64,000 nt of DNA from Streptomyces sp. HPF1205 (GCF_020400825.1 NZ_JAINVH010000003.1:310001-374000); one strand, 5' to 3'; positions 1 through 8,218 are shown, counted from the stretch's first letter. The notes: generated by a model not told the origin, from the sequence alone. Numbers and translations: made by a program.

Positions 1-359
1 CGCCCGCCGCGAAGGCGTCGGGCTGAGGGCGTAACTCCCGGCGGCGGCCTCCGACCAGGGGCTGACCCCCGACCCTGATCCGCGTCTCGGGGTCGACCCG
101 GAGACACGGACCGGCCGGGGCACCTCGAACGGCGGCGCCCCGGGCGAACACCGGGTGAAATTCGCTGGTGCGTCGGCGCGGCCCCGCGTATAGTCGCGCG
201 TCTGCCCGCCTCCCCGCGGACCTCACGGTCCCCCGGCGGAGTGCCGCCGCCCGGACGGAAACCGGCCGGCTTCCACGAGAGACGATCCCCGCGTACGGGC
301 CCCGCGCGCACGCGCCCGCCCGTCCGTACGCACCGATGTGGCCGCCGGAGGCGAACGCC
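1..359. other. Gene-free left flank and helD leader
   Basis: No complete gene is supported here. One open frame entering from the left edge ends at TAA 32-34 and could be the tail of an upstream gene, but only ten codons are visible. The rest is GC-rich DNA leading to the ribosome binding site of helD. The reading frame of helD stays open back to a GTG at 168, but that extension is Arg/Pro/Ala-rich and does not resemble the family. Confidence 0.4.
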
Positions 360-2591
360 GTGCCCTCGCACGTCCCCACCCAGGAACCGCAAGGCAACGA
401 TGACCCCACCAGCCCCGCGAAACCCGCCGCGAGACCCGCCTCGGGACGTCCCGCGGACGGGACCGCGCACAGGACCGTGACCGGCCCCGCGGACAGCGGC
501 GCCGGCAGCTCCGCGGCCGGCGCCCGGGGCTCCCGGGGCACTCCCCCGGGTGCCCCCGATCCGCTCCTGCGCCGGGAGCGGGAGCACCTGGCCGCCTCGC
601 GCGCCGCGCTGCGGGCGATGCGGCAGGACGTGGAGGCGCTCGACATCTCCGACGTCACCGGCAACTGGGTCAACGCCAAGGTGCTGGCCGCCGGCATCGA
701 CGCCCGGATCAAGGCGCTGGCCGACCTCGCCGACCTGCCGCTGTTCTTCGGCCGCCTGGACTACCTGCACGCGCCGGGCTCGGACGTGGCCGAGGGGGCC
801 GGGGGCGAGAACTTCTACATCGGCCGCCGCCACGTGCACGACGCCGACGGCGACCCGATGGTGATCGACTGGCGTGCGCCGGTCTCGCAGCCGTTCTACC
901 GGGCCTCGCGCAACGAGCCGATGGACGTGGCGCTGCGCCGCCGCTTCGGCTACACCGGCGGCGAGCTGACCGCGTACGAGGACGAGCACCTGAGCGATCC
1001 GGCCGAGGCCGCGACCGCCAGCCGCCTGCTGCAGGAGGAGATCGAGCGGCCGCGCGTCGGTCCCATGCGGGACATCGTGGCCACCATCCAGCCCGAGCAG
1101 CACGAGATCGTGGTCGCGGGCGTCGGCGGCACCGTCTGCGTCCAGGGGGCGCCCGGTACGGGCAAGACGGCGGTCGGTCTGCACCGGGTGGCGTACCTGC
1201 TGTACGCGCACCGCGAGCGGCTGTCCCGTACCGGCACCCTGGTCGTCGGGCCGAACGCGTCGTTCCTGCGCTACATCGAGCAGGTGCTGCCCGCGCTGGG
1301 CGAGATGCAGGTGAAGCAGGCCACCGTGGACGACCTGGTGGCCCACGTGCAGATCCGCGGCACGGATACCGCGGAGGCCGCCACGGTCAAGGGCGACGCG
1401 CGCATGGCGCAAGTGCTGCGCCGGGCGGTGCGCTCGGGCATCCGCCGGCCGTCGCAGGCGGCGGTCGTGGTGCGCGGCTCGCGGCGCTGGCGGGTGCCGG
1501 CGTACGAGCTGCAGGAGATCGTCGACGAACTGGCCGCGCGGGACATCAGGTACCAGGCGGCGCGCGAGGCCCTGCCGCAGCGGATCGCGCACGCCGTGCT
1601 GGTCCAGATGGAGCGCGCGGGCGAGGCGCCCGACGACCGCGTGCAGGACGCGGTGGCCCGCAACGCGGCGGTGAAGGCGGTCGTCAAGGAGTGCTGGCCG
1701 CCGGTCGACCCCGCCAAGGTGGTGCTGCGGCTGCTGTCCGACCCGGACTTCCTGGCCTCCTGCGCGGACGGGCTGCTGTCCGCCGACGAGCAGAAGCGGA
1801 TCCTGTGGGCGAAGCCGGCTCGCGGGCTCGCGTCGGCGCCCTGGTCGGCGGCGGACGCGGTGCTCGTGGACGAGGCGGCCGACCTGGTGCAGCGCACGCC
1901 CTCGCTCGGGCACGTGGTGCTGGACGAGGCGCAGGATCTGTCGCCCATGCAGTACCGGGCGGTCGGGCGGCGCTGCTCGACGGGGTCGGCGACCGTGCTC
2001 GGGGACATCGCGCAGGGCACGACGCCGTGGGCGACCGCGTCCTGGGCGGAGGCGCTCGGGCACCTGGGCAAGCCCGAGGCGCGGGTGGAGGAGCTGACCC
2101 GGGGGTTCCGCGTGCCGCGCGAGATCATCGCGTACGCCTCCCGGCTGCTGCCCGCCATCGCGCCCGGCCTGGCGCCGGCCTCGTCCGTACGGGAGGCGGC
2201 GGGCGCGCTGTCCGTCCGGCCGGTGGCGCCCGCCGCCCTGGACGCGCAGGTGGTGGCCGCCTGCCGTGACGCGCTCGCGTACGAGGGGTCGATCGGGCTG
2301 ATCGCGGCCGACCCGCGGGTGCCCTCGCTCGCGCGTGCGCTGGACGAGGCGGGCCTGCCCTTCCTCGCGCCGGGCGAGGAGACCTCGGCCGCCGCGCGCC
2401 TGACCCTGGTCCCGGCCTCCCTCGCCAAGGGTCTGGAGTACGACTACGTGGTGCTGGACGAGCCCGCCCGCGTCGTGAGCGCCGAGCCCGACGTCCGCAC
2501 CGGGCTGCGCCGCCTCTACGTGGCCCTGACCCGGGCGGTCTCCGGCCTCACGGTGGTCCACGCGCAGCCGCTGCCGGCCGAGCTGGGCTGA
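360..2591 (+). CDS. helD: HelD-like UvrD/Rep-family ATPase, RNA polymerase recycling factor
   Basis: This is a superfamily 1 helicase-like ATPase of the actinobacterial HelD type. HelD proteins bind RNA polymerase and release it from stalled or post-termination complexes using ATP. A coiled-coil-like N-terminal arm (REREHLAASRAALRAMRQDV) precedes the ATPase core. Walker A GAPGTGKTA is near residue 264, the Walker B-type VLDEAQDLS near 520, and motif VI-like LYVALTRA near 719 in a protein of 743 residues, a usual length. GTG 360 is chosen because GGAGG (347-351) lies 8 nt upstream and the protein then starts with a normal Ser/Pro-rich tail. ATG 336 and GTG 168 are in-frame alternatives. It stands alone and is convergent with cutC. 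Confidence 0.88.
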   Translation: MPSHVPTQEPQGNDDPTSPAKPAARPASGRPADGTAHRTVTGPADSGAGSSAAGARGSRGTPPGAPDPLLRREREHLAASRAALRAMRQDVEALDISDVTGNWVNAKVLAAGIDARIKALADLADLPLFFGRLDYLHAPGSDVAEGAGGENFYIGRRHVHDADGDPMVIDWRAPVSQPFYRASRNEPMDVALRRRFGYTGGELTAYEDEHLSDPAEAATASRLLQEEIERPRVGPMRDIVATIQPEQHEIVVAGVGGTVCVQGAPGTGKTAVGLHRVAYLLYAHRERLSRTGTLVVGPNASFLRYIEQVLPALGEMQVKQATVDDLVAHVQIRGTDTAEAATVKGDARMAQVLRRAVRSGIRRPSQAAVVVRGSRRWRVPAYELQEIVDELAARDIRYQAAREALPQRIAHAVLVQMERAGEAPDDRVQDAVARNAAVKAVVKECWPPVDPAKVVLRLLSDPDFLASCADGLLSADEQKRILWAKPARGLASAPWSAADAVLVDEAADLVQRTPSLGHVVLDEAQDLSPMQYRAVGRRCSTGSATVLGDIAQGTTPWATASWAEALGHLGKPEARVEELTRGFRVPREIIAYASRLLPAIAPGLAPASSVREAAGALSVRPVAPAALDAQVVAACRDALAYEGSIGLIAADPRVPSLARALDEAGLPFLAPGEETSAAARLTLVPASLAKGLEYDYVVLDEPARVVSAEPDVRTGLRRLYVALTRAVSGLTVVHAQPLPAELG

Positions 2592-2634
2592 CCGCGCGCC
2601 GGGCCGGGCCGCCCTGAAGGCCGGCCGGTCCGGC

Positions 2635-3345
2635 TCAGCCCACGGCGACCGGGGTGTCGAGGGCGTCGCGCCAGGCGCGCACGGCGTGGACGTCGACGGG
2701 GCCGTTCCAGCCCGCGCGGCGTACGGCGCCGCCGACGTGGAAGCCGTCGAGGCCGGCCGCGCGCAGCAGGGGGACGTGGTCGAGGAGGAGCCCGCCGCCG
2801 ACGAGGAGGCGGGCCTCGTAGCCGGGTTCGCCGCGGCGCGCGGCCTCCGCGCACAGCACGTCGAGGCCGTCGCGGACGCCGAGCGGGGAGCCGGCGGTGA
2901 GGTAGGTGTCGAGGCCGGGCAGGCCGGCGAGCTGCAGGCGCAGCGTGTCACGGTCGGCGGCGCGGTCGATGGCCCGGTGGAAGGTCCACGCGCAGCCGTC
3001 GAGCACGTCCACCAGCGCCTCGACGGCCGGGAGGTCGGCGTGCCCGCGCGGGTCGAGGAAGCCGAGCACGAACTCCTCGGCCCCTTCGGCCCGCAGCCCC
3101 TGGGCCGCCTCGCACAGCGCGTCGAGCCCGGCCGCGTCCCCCGCGCCGAACCCGTCGGACAGCCGCAGCATGACCCGCAGCGGGATCGTGACGGCCGCCC
3201 GTACCGCCGCGAAGGTCTCCCTGGACGGCGTGAGGCCGTCCGCGGCCATGTCGGTGACCACTTCGAGGCGGTCGGCGCCGCCTTCCTGGGCCGCGACGGC
3301 ATCGTCCGCGCCGAGCGCGATCACCTCGAATATTGGTCTAGACAT
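2635..3345 (-). CDS. cutC: CutC family protein
   Basis: The product (236 aa) is a CutC-family TIM-barrel protein. It opens with FEVIALGADDAVAAQEGGADRLEV and carries the family segments LRVMLR, EFVLGFLD, TFHRAIDR and a LLVGGGLLLDH strand near the C-terminus. CutC was named for copper homeostasis in E. coli, but its biochemical role is unsettled. The start at 3345 fits the family N-terminus. No Shine-Dalgarno sequence precedes it, so the mRNA may be leaderless. The first codons (ATG TCT AGA CCA ATA) are AT-rich and include AGA and ATA, which are very rare in such genomes, and they sit inside a GTCTAGAC palindrome that resembles half of a DasR site. Confidence 0.85.
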   Translation of the reverse strand: MSRPIFEVIALGADDAVAAQEGGADRLEVVTDMAADGLTPSRETFAAVRAAVTIPLRVMLRLSDGFGAGDAAGLDALCEAAQGLRAEGAEEFVLGFLDPRGHADLPAVEALVDVLDGCAWTFHRAIDRAADRDTLRLQLAGLPGLDTYLTAGSPLGVRDGLDVLCAEAARRGEPGYEARLLVGGGLLLDHVPLLRAAGLDGFHVGGAVRRAGWNGPVDVHAVRAWRDALDTPVAVG

Positions 3346-3348
3346 ATA
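3333..3348. promoter_or_regulatory. dre-like palindrome over the cutC start codon
   Basis: The sequence ATTGGTCTAGACATAT contains the perfect 8-bp palindrome GTCTAGAC and matches about 12 of 16 positions of the known DasR consensus (ASTGGTCTAGACCAST). It overlaps the ATG of cutC. CTAG is scarce in Streptomyces-like DNA, which makes the match more notable. DasR control of cutC is inference only. Confidence 0.4.
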
Positions 3349-3448
3349 AGTCAGGGTGCCACACCGCGGCCCGCCCGCGCGAGAGGGCCCGGCCCGCGGG
3401 CACCGGCCCGTGCACGGCGCGCCACAGCGGTGGCGCAGAATAACCCGC

Positions 3449-4123
3449 ATGTCGTCGCCATCCCGTGCCTCGTCACATCCCCGGTACAACGCCCTGCTCG
3501 CGGAGTGGGGTGAGGTGCTGCGCCGCTGCCAGACGGACCCGCGGTCGGCGCCCGACCCCGCCCCGTACGGCCGTGACCTGCTGGAACGGTGGGCCGAGCC
3601 GCAGCGCCGCTATCACACCGTGGACCACCTGATGGCCGTGCTGACCCGGATCACCGAGCTGACCGCGTACGCCGCCGACCCCGACACGGCCCTGCTGGCC
3701 GGCTGGTTCCACGACGCGGTCTACCGCCCCGACCGCGGCGAGAACGAGGAGCGCAGCGCAGCGCTGGCCGAACGGGCGCTGACCGAGGCCGGGGTGGACG
3801 CCGAGCGCACCCGTGAGGTCGCCCGGCTGGTCCGGCTGACCGTCTCCCACGACCCCGCCCCGGGCGACCGCGACGGCGAGGTGCTGTGCGACGCCGACCT
3901 CGCCGTCCTGGCCGGCGATCCCGCCGACTACGCCGCGTACGCCGCCTCCGTCCGCGACGAGTACGCCTTCGTCCCCGACGACGTCTTCCGCACCCGCCGG
4001 GCCGACGTCCTGCGCCGCCTCCTGGACCTCCCCGCCCTCTTCCGCACCCCTTACGGCCGCGAGTGCTGGGAGGACGTCGCCCGCCGCAACATGTCCACCG
4101 AGCTGGAGCTCCTGGAGGCGTGA
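3449..4123 (+). CDS. HD-domain metal-dependent phosphohydrolase-like protein
   Basis: This 224-aa protein belongs to the predicted HD-superfamily phosphohydrolases. Metal-ligand candidates are visible in order: RYHTVDHLMAVL, WFHDAVYRP with the HD pair, a following GENEERSA helix, and LCDADLAVLAG with the second Asp. The substrate is unknown; HD proteins cleave phosphoester or nucleotide bonds. ATG 3449 fits the start of homology (YNALLAEWGEVLRRC), although no clear Shine-Dalgarno motif is present. It lies on the same strand as the ArgG-like operon but 225 bp upstream of it, so co-transcription is uncertain. Confidence 0.75.
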   Translation: MSSPSRASSHPRYNALLAEWGEVLRRCQTDPRSAPDPAPYGRDLLERWAEPQRRYHTVDHLMAVLTRITELTAYAADPDTALLAGWFHDAVYRPDRGENEERSAALAERALTEAGVDAERTREVARLVRLTVSHDPAPGDRDGEVLCDADLAVLAGDPADYAAYAASVRDEYAFVPDDVFRTRRADVLRRLLDLPALFRTPYGRECWEDVARRNMSTELELLEA

Positions 4124-4347
4124 ACGGGTGCCCCGCCCCGGGGCTCGCCCGAATGGCCGAGGACGCGGAGGGGGGTTAAGGTCGGAAAGCGGCCGCTTCG
4201 CACCGGTTCGCGCACATATCGCGCGCGGGATCCCGCCGGGACCGCCCCGGCGCCGGCCCGGCGCCCAGCCCGGATCGATCGCTTTCTCACCCCGCCCCCC
4301 TGCGCAGTGGTTCACGCATGCCTTCGCGGGACGGCGGGAGGCGGGAG

Positions 4348-5601
4348 ATGGCTATGCCGACCACCCCCCTCATCCGCTCCTTCCAGCACCTGGCCGACGG
4401 GTTGGCCGACGGCCCCGGCGACCGCCCGCCCGGCGGTCGGCGAACCGGCGGGCGAACCGGGCGGCCACCCGTGGTCACGCTGTTCAGCGGCGGCCTGGAC
4501 AGCAGTTACCTGCTGCACCGGCTGCGCGACCTGGGGTTCGGCGAGGTGCACGCGCTGAGCGTCGAACTGGGCGAGGGCGAGGCCGAGGACGACCGGCGGC
4601 AGATCGCCGAGCGGCTGGGCGCCGAACTGCACGTCGTGGACGCCAGGGAGACGTTCGCGCAGGAGTTCGTGCGCCCGGCCATCGCGGCGCAGGCGGTGTA
4701 CCTGGACACGCACCCGGTGAGCTCGACGCTGAGCCGGCCGCTGATCGCGCGGGTGGCCGTGGAACTGGCCCGGCAGGTGGGCGCACCGGTCGTGCTGCAC
4801 ACCGCCAACCGCTCGCAGAACAGCCTGCGCCGGCTCAACGGGGCGCTCGGGCAGCTCGGGTTCGCCGGGTGGTACGGCAGCCCGTACGACCTGGACCCGG
4901 TCGACCGCGGGCAGAAGATCCAGGAGCTCAAGGAGGACGGGCTGGAGGAGCTGGGCGAGCGCACGGTCAGCGGCGACTCCAACCTGTGGTGCCGGGAGTT
5001 CGAGTCCGGTGTGCTGGACGACCCGGAGAACCACGCGGTGCCCGAGCACATGTTCCGGTGGAGCGCGGTGTGCCACGGGATGCCGGGCGACACCGTCGAG
5101 ATCACCTTCGCCGAAGGCGTGCCGACGTCCGTGGACGGGGTGCGCATGCCGCTGACCGAGGTGATCGACGTCCTCAACCGGCGGGCCGGCGCGTTCGGGA
5201 TCGGCCGCTACTGCGGCCTGGAGCACCTGGACGACGGCAGCAAAGTGCTGGAGATACGGGAGATGCCGGCGGCCTGCCTGCTGCTGCGCTCCTACCGCCA
5301 GGTGGAGTCCGCGACGCTGGCCGCCGAGACCGTGCGCGAGAAGATGCACCTGGAGCAGCTGTGGGTGCGCGAGGCGCTCGAAGGACGCTGGTTCGGCGAA
5401 CTGCGGGGCGCGGTGCAGTCGTTCGTGGACGCGTGCGCGCAGGCGGTGACCGGGTCCGTGACCTGGGCGCTGCGGCCGGGCGCGGCCGAGACCAGGGCGG
5501 TGCGCGCGGACCGGCCCACGTACATCCGCGACCGCGAGCAGTGGGAGCGGGAGTCGATCGCGGCGGAGTGCGCCGCGTACCCCGACGCGGCCGCGGGCTG
5601 A
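4348..5601 (+). CDS. Argininosuccinate-synthase-like PP-loop ATP pyrophosphatase
   Basis: The 417-aa product aligns along its length with ArgG. It has the PP-loop SGGLDSS near residue 46, VDARETFAQEFVRPAI, and the TLSRPLIARVAVELAR helix. The ArgG motifs that bind citrulline and aspartate are replaced: RSQNSLRR (about 154-161) stands where ArgG has KGNDQVRF, and the RVDxVENRxVGxKSR stretch reads RYCGLEHLDDGSKVLEI. ATP-dependent adenylation of a carbonyl oxygen is expected from the family, but the substrates are probably not citrulline and aspartate. ATG 4348 is chosen because GGGAGG (4336-4341) lies 6 nt upstream; ATG 4318 and 4354 are alternatives. It is the first gene of a three-gene operon, with 2 nt before the next start. 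Confidence 0.75.
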   Translation: MAMPTTPLIRSFQHLADGLADGPGDRPPGGRRTGGRTGRPPVVTLFSGGLDSSYLLHRLRDLGFGEVHALSVELGEGEAEDDRRQIAERLGAELHVVDARETFAQEFVRPAIAAQAVYLDTHPVSSTLSRPLIARVAVELARQVGAPVVLHTANRSQNSLRRLNGALGQLGFAGWYGSPYDLDPVDRGQKIQELKEDGLEELGERTVSGDSNLWCREFESGVLDDPENHAVPEHMFRWSAVCHGMPGDTVEITFAEGVPTSVDGVRMPLTEVIDVLNRRAGAFGIGRYCGLEHLDDGSKVLEIREMPAACLLLRSYRQVESATLAAETVREKMHLEQLWVREALEGRWFGELRGAVQSFVDACAQAVTGSVTWALRPGAAETRAVRADRPTYIRDREQWERESIAAECAAYPDAAAG

Positions 5602-5603
5602 CC

Positions 5604-6956
5604 ATGCGCGAGACCGCACAGACCGCACAGGCCGTCAGGGCCGAAGCCGCCGCCTGCGCCGAGCACGCGCGCGCCACGTGCCTGAGGACGGGCCCGCCGC
5701 GCCGGGTCGGGATCGAACTGGAGTGGCTGGTACGCGACGTCCGGCATCCGTCGCTGCCCGCGGACGAGGCGCGGGTCGCGGCCGCCGCCGAACGGTTCGC
5801 ACCCGGTGGGGTGTTCCCCCACGGGTCCGCGCTCAGCCGCGAGCCGGGCGGCCAGTTGGAGCTGAGCTCGCCGCCGTACGAGTCGCTGGCCGCGTGCGTG
5901 GCCGGGGTGCGCGCGGACCTGCGGGCGATGCGCGAGGAGCTCGCCGCCGCCGGGCACCGCCTGTCCGGGTACGGGATCGACCCGTGGCGCGAGCCCGCGC
6001 GGGTCTTCGTCGACCGGCCCCGGTACGCCTGCATGGAGCGGCTGTTCGACCGGTTCGGGCCGTTCGGCCGGTACATGATGGGCGCGTCCGCCTCGGTACA
6101 GGTCTGCCTGGACGCCGGTACGCAGGAGCCCGGACCGTACAACGTCCGGCGGCGCTGGTGGCTGGCCCACCGGCTCGGGCCGGTCCTCGTCGCCGCGTTC
6201 GCCAACTCGCCGATGGCGGCGGGCCGGCCGACCGGCTGGCGCTCGACCCGGCAGGTGATCTGGGCCCGGCTGGACCCGAGCAGGACCGCCGCGCCGGCCG
6301 TCCCGATGGGCACCGACCCCCGGGACGCCTGGGCGCGGTACGCCCTGGCGGCCCGCCTGATGTGCGTACGCGACCAGGACGGCGGTCCGTGGGCGAGCCC
6401 CCACACCACCACGTTCGGCCAGTGGATCGACCGCGGGTACCACGGCACCGGGGCCGCCTCCCGGCCGCCGACGATGGACGACTTCGCGTACCACCTGACC
6501 ACCCTCTTCCCCCCGGTGCGCCCGCAGGGCCACCTGGAGCTGCGGATGATCGACGCCCAGCGCGGCGAGGACGGCTGGATCGTGCCGCTGGTCGTCACCA
6601 CCGCGCTGTTCGAGGACCCGGAGGCCACCCGGGCCGCCGAGGACGCGGTGGCCGACCTGCCGCCGTCCGGGGGCTCGGGCCCGGCCGCCCCGGCGGACCC
6701 GCTGTGGCTGCGGGCATGCCGGCTCGGCCCGCACGACCCGGCGCTGGGACGGGCGGCGCTGCGCTGCTTCGACGCCGCGCTGGCCGCGCTGCCCCGGCTG
6801 GGCGTGCCGGAACTGCGACCGCTGGTGGACGGGTTCACGCAGCGGTACGTGGCGCGGGGCCGCTGTCCCGCCGACGACCTGACGCTGGCGGCGCGGCGCG
6901 GCCCGCGGTCGTGGTGGGACGGCACGGGGGAGGTACCGGAATGGCTCACCGCCTGA
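5604..6956 (+). CDS. Glutamate-cysteine ligase family (GCS2) enzyme, EgtA-like
   Basis: The 450-aa protein belongs to the GCS2 carboxylate-amine ligase family, which includes EgtA. It has RRVGIELEWLV near residue 32, the SREPGGQLELSSPP segment, a YMMGASASVQVCLD core and a C-terminal RMIDAQ motif typical of the group. The family joins the gamma-carboxylate of glutamate to an amine (cysteine in EgtA) using ATP. The rest of an egt cluster is absent, so ergothioneine synthesis is not indicated here. ATG 5604 follows the preceding TGA by 2 nt, which implies translational coupling. It probably gamma-glutamylates a substrate or product of its operon partners; this is inferred from position only. Confidence 0.75.
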   Translation: MRETAQTAQAVRAEAAACAEHARATCLRTGPPRRVGIELEWLVRDVRHPSLPADEARVAAAAERFAPGGVFPHGSALSREPGGQLELSSPPYESLAACVAGVRADLRAMREELAAAGHRLSGYGIDPWREPARVFVDRPRYACMERLFDRFGPFGRYMMGASASVQVCLDAGTQEPGPYNVRRRWWLAHRLGPVLVAAFANSPMAAGRPTGWRSTRQVIWARLDPSRTAAPAVPMGTDPRDAWARYALAARLMCVRDQDGGPWASPHTTTFGQWIDRGYHGTGAASRPPTMDDFAYHLTTLFPPVRPQGHLELRMIDAQRGEDGWIVPLVVTTALFEDPEATRAAEDAVADLPPSGGSGPAAPADPLWLRACRLGPHDPALGRAALRCFDAALAALPRLGVPELRPLVDGFTQRYVARGRCPADDLTLAARRGPRSWWDGTGEVPEWLTA

Positions 6957-6982
6957 CGGGGGAGGTACCGGCATGGCCCACC
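6924..6982 (+). repeat. Tandem duplication of a 27-bp RBS-start segment
   Basis: Two copies of a 27-bp sequence, 6924-6950 and 6956-6982, match at 25 of 27 positions. Both contain GGGGGAGG, a spacer, ATG and the next codons. The first copy encodes the C-terminus of the ligase (GEVPEW) and the second provides the ribosome binding site and start of the nitrilase. The first copy also opens a 14-codon frame at ATG 6941 that ends at 6985, inside the nitrilase start region. Confidence 0.8.
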
Positions 6983-7947
6983 TGACCGTCGCCGCGCTCC
7001 AGATCGGCACCCCGCTGTTCGACACCCCGGCCACCTTGGCGAAGGCCCGGCAGTACATCGCGGACGCCGCGCACCGCGGGGCGCGGGTGATCGTCCTGCC
7101 GGAGGCGTACCTGGGCGGCTATCCGAAGGGGCTGGACTTCGGGGTGACCGTCGGGGCCCGCTCGGACCGCGGCCGGGAGGAGTTCCGCCGCTACTTCGAG
7201 TCGGCCGTGCGGGTGCCGGGCCCCGAGACGGACTCCCTGGCCGCGCTCGCCCAGGACCTCGGCGTGCACATCGTGGCGGGCGTCGTCGAACGGGCCGGCG
7301 CCACCTTGTACTGCACCGCGCTCTTCTTCGGACCGGGCGCGGGACCGGGCGGGCCGGGCGCGGGACCGGGCGGGCCGGGCGCGGGACCGGGCGGCGGGCC
7401 CGGCGGGCTGCTCGCCAAGCACCGCAAGCTGGTGCCGACCGCCGGCGAGCGGCTGCTGTGGGGGCGCGGCGACGGCTCCACGCTGCCCGTCGTCGACACC
7501 GGCGAGGTCCGGCTCGGCTCGGCCATCTGCTGGGAGAACTACATGCCGCTGCTGCGTACCGCGATGTACGCCAAGGGGGTCGACGTGTGGTGCGCGCCCT
7601 CGGTGGACCCGCGGGAGAGCTGGCAGGTGACGATGCGCCACGTCGCGCTGGAGGGGCGCTGCTTCGTGGTCTGCGCCAACCAGTACCTGCTGCGCTCCGA
7701 CCTGCCGGCGGACCTGCACCCGGTGCAGGGCGAGGCGCCCGGCACGGTGCTCATCGACGGCGGCAGCGTCATCGTCTCGCCGCTCGGCGCCGTCCTGGCC
7801 GGTCCGCTGCGCGGCGGCGAGGGCATCCTCACCGCCGACCTGGACCTCGGCGACCTGGCGCGGGCCCGCTTCGACTTCGACCCGGTCGGCCACTACGCCA
7901 GGCCGGACGTGTTCACCCTGCTGGTGGACGACCGGGAACGGACGTAG
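6973..7947 (+). CDS. Nitrilase (carbon-nitrogen hydrolase family)
   Basis: The 324-aa protein is a true nitrilase-type member of the C-N hydrolase superfamily. The catalytic triad is visible: Glu in LPEAYLGGYPKG (about 44), Lys in KHRKLVPT (about 151) and Cys in CWENYMPL (residue 186), with the nitrilase signature AICWENYMPLLR. GDGSTLPV is also typical. Nitrilases hydrolyse R-CN to a carboxylate and ammonia. An insertion of Gly/Pro/Ala repeats lies around residues 121-141, between the Glu and Lys blocks, probably a surface loop. The start at 6973 has GGGGGAGG at a good distance. It is the last gene of the operon; its 3' end overlaps the convergent DUF4031 gene by 35 bp. Confidence 0.88.
   Translation: MAHLTVAALQIGTPLFDTPATLAKARQYIADAAHRGARVIVLPEAYLGGYPKGLDFGVTVGARSDRGREEFRRYFESAVRVPGPETDSLAALAQDLGVHIVAGVVERAGATLYCTALFFGPGAGPGGPGAGPGGPGAGPGGGPGGLLAKHRKLVPTAGERLLWGRGDGSTLPVVDTGEVRLGSAICWENYMPLLRTAMYAKGVDVWCAPSVDPRESWQVTMRHVALEGRCFVVCANQYLLRSDLPADLHPVQGEAPGTVLIDGGSVIVSPLGAVLAGPLRGGEGILTADLDLGDLARARFDFDPVGHYARPDVFTLLVDDRERT
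7336..7400 (+). repeat. 21-bp in-frame tandem repeat inside the nitrilase gene
   Basis: About three copies of a 21-bp unit encode the seven-residue period GAGPGGP. The copies are nearly identical at DNA level, which points to slippage or recent expansion. The repeat length keeps the frame. Confidence 0.8.
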
Positions 7948-8218
7948 CCGCCGGGTCCGGCCCCCGCTTGCGGCGGCGCAGGCCCGCCCGGGTGAGCAGC
8001 CGCACGATCTCCCGGCTGCGGACCTCGACGGCGCCGAGCCGGACGGCGTCCTCGTAGCGGGCCGCCGGTATGTCGTAGTGGTCGCGCTCGAAGGCGCGGC
8101 GCGGGGCGCCGAGGCGCGCGGCGAAGGCGTGCAGTTCGTCGTACGAGCTGTCGCTGACCAGGTGGGACCAAAGGCGGCCGTGGCCGGGCCAGGTCGGGGG
8201 GTCGATGTAGACGGCCAT
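7913..8218 (-). CDS. DUF4031 domain-containing protein
   Basis: This 101-aa protein starts with MAVYIDPPTWPGHGRLWSHL and contains LHAFAARLGAPRRAFERDHYDIP, the recognisable core of the small DUF4031 family found in actinobacteria. Its function is not known. The length is normal. The last 35 bp overlap the nitrilase gene on the other strand. It lies 13 bp downstream of the next minus-strand gene and could be co-transcribed with it. Confidence 0.8.
   Translation of the reverse strand: MAVYIDPPTWPGHGRLWSHLVSDSSYDELHAFAARLGAPRRAFERDHYDIPAARYEDAVRLGAVEVRSREIVRLLTRAGLRRRKRGPDPAATSVPGRPPAG

Noticed and set aside
168-359. Extended N-terminus of HelD from GTG 168
   Set aside because: It is Arg/Pro/Ala-rich without similarity, while GTG 360 has GGAGG at 8 nt.
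5174-6949. Long open frames on the minus strand over the ligase and other genes
   Set aside because: They are shadows of GC-rich codon use; they are Arg/Pro/Ala-rich, lack motifs and overlap well-supported genes.
5604-6956. Ergothioneine gene egtA
   Set aside because: egtB, egtC, egtD and egtE are absent and the neighbours belong to a different chemistry, so only the family is assigned.
7336-7400. Tandem repeats considered as a CRISPR-like array
   Set aside because: Units are contiguous without spacers and keep the coding frame of the nitrilase. The same holds for the repeats at 25729 and 55665.
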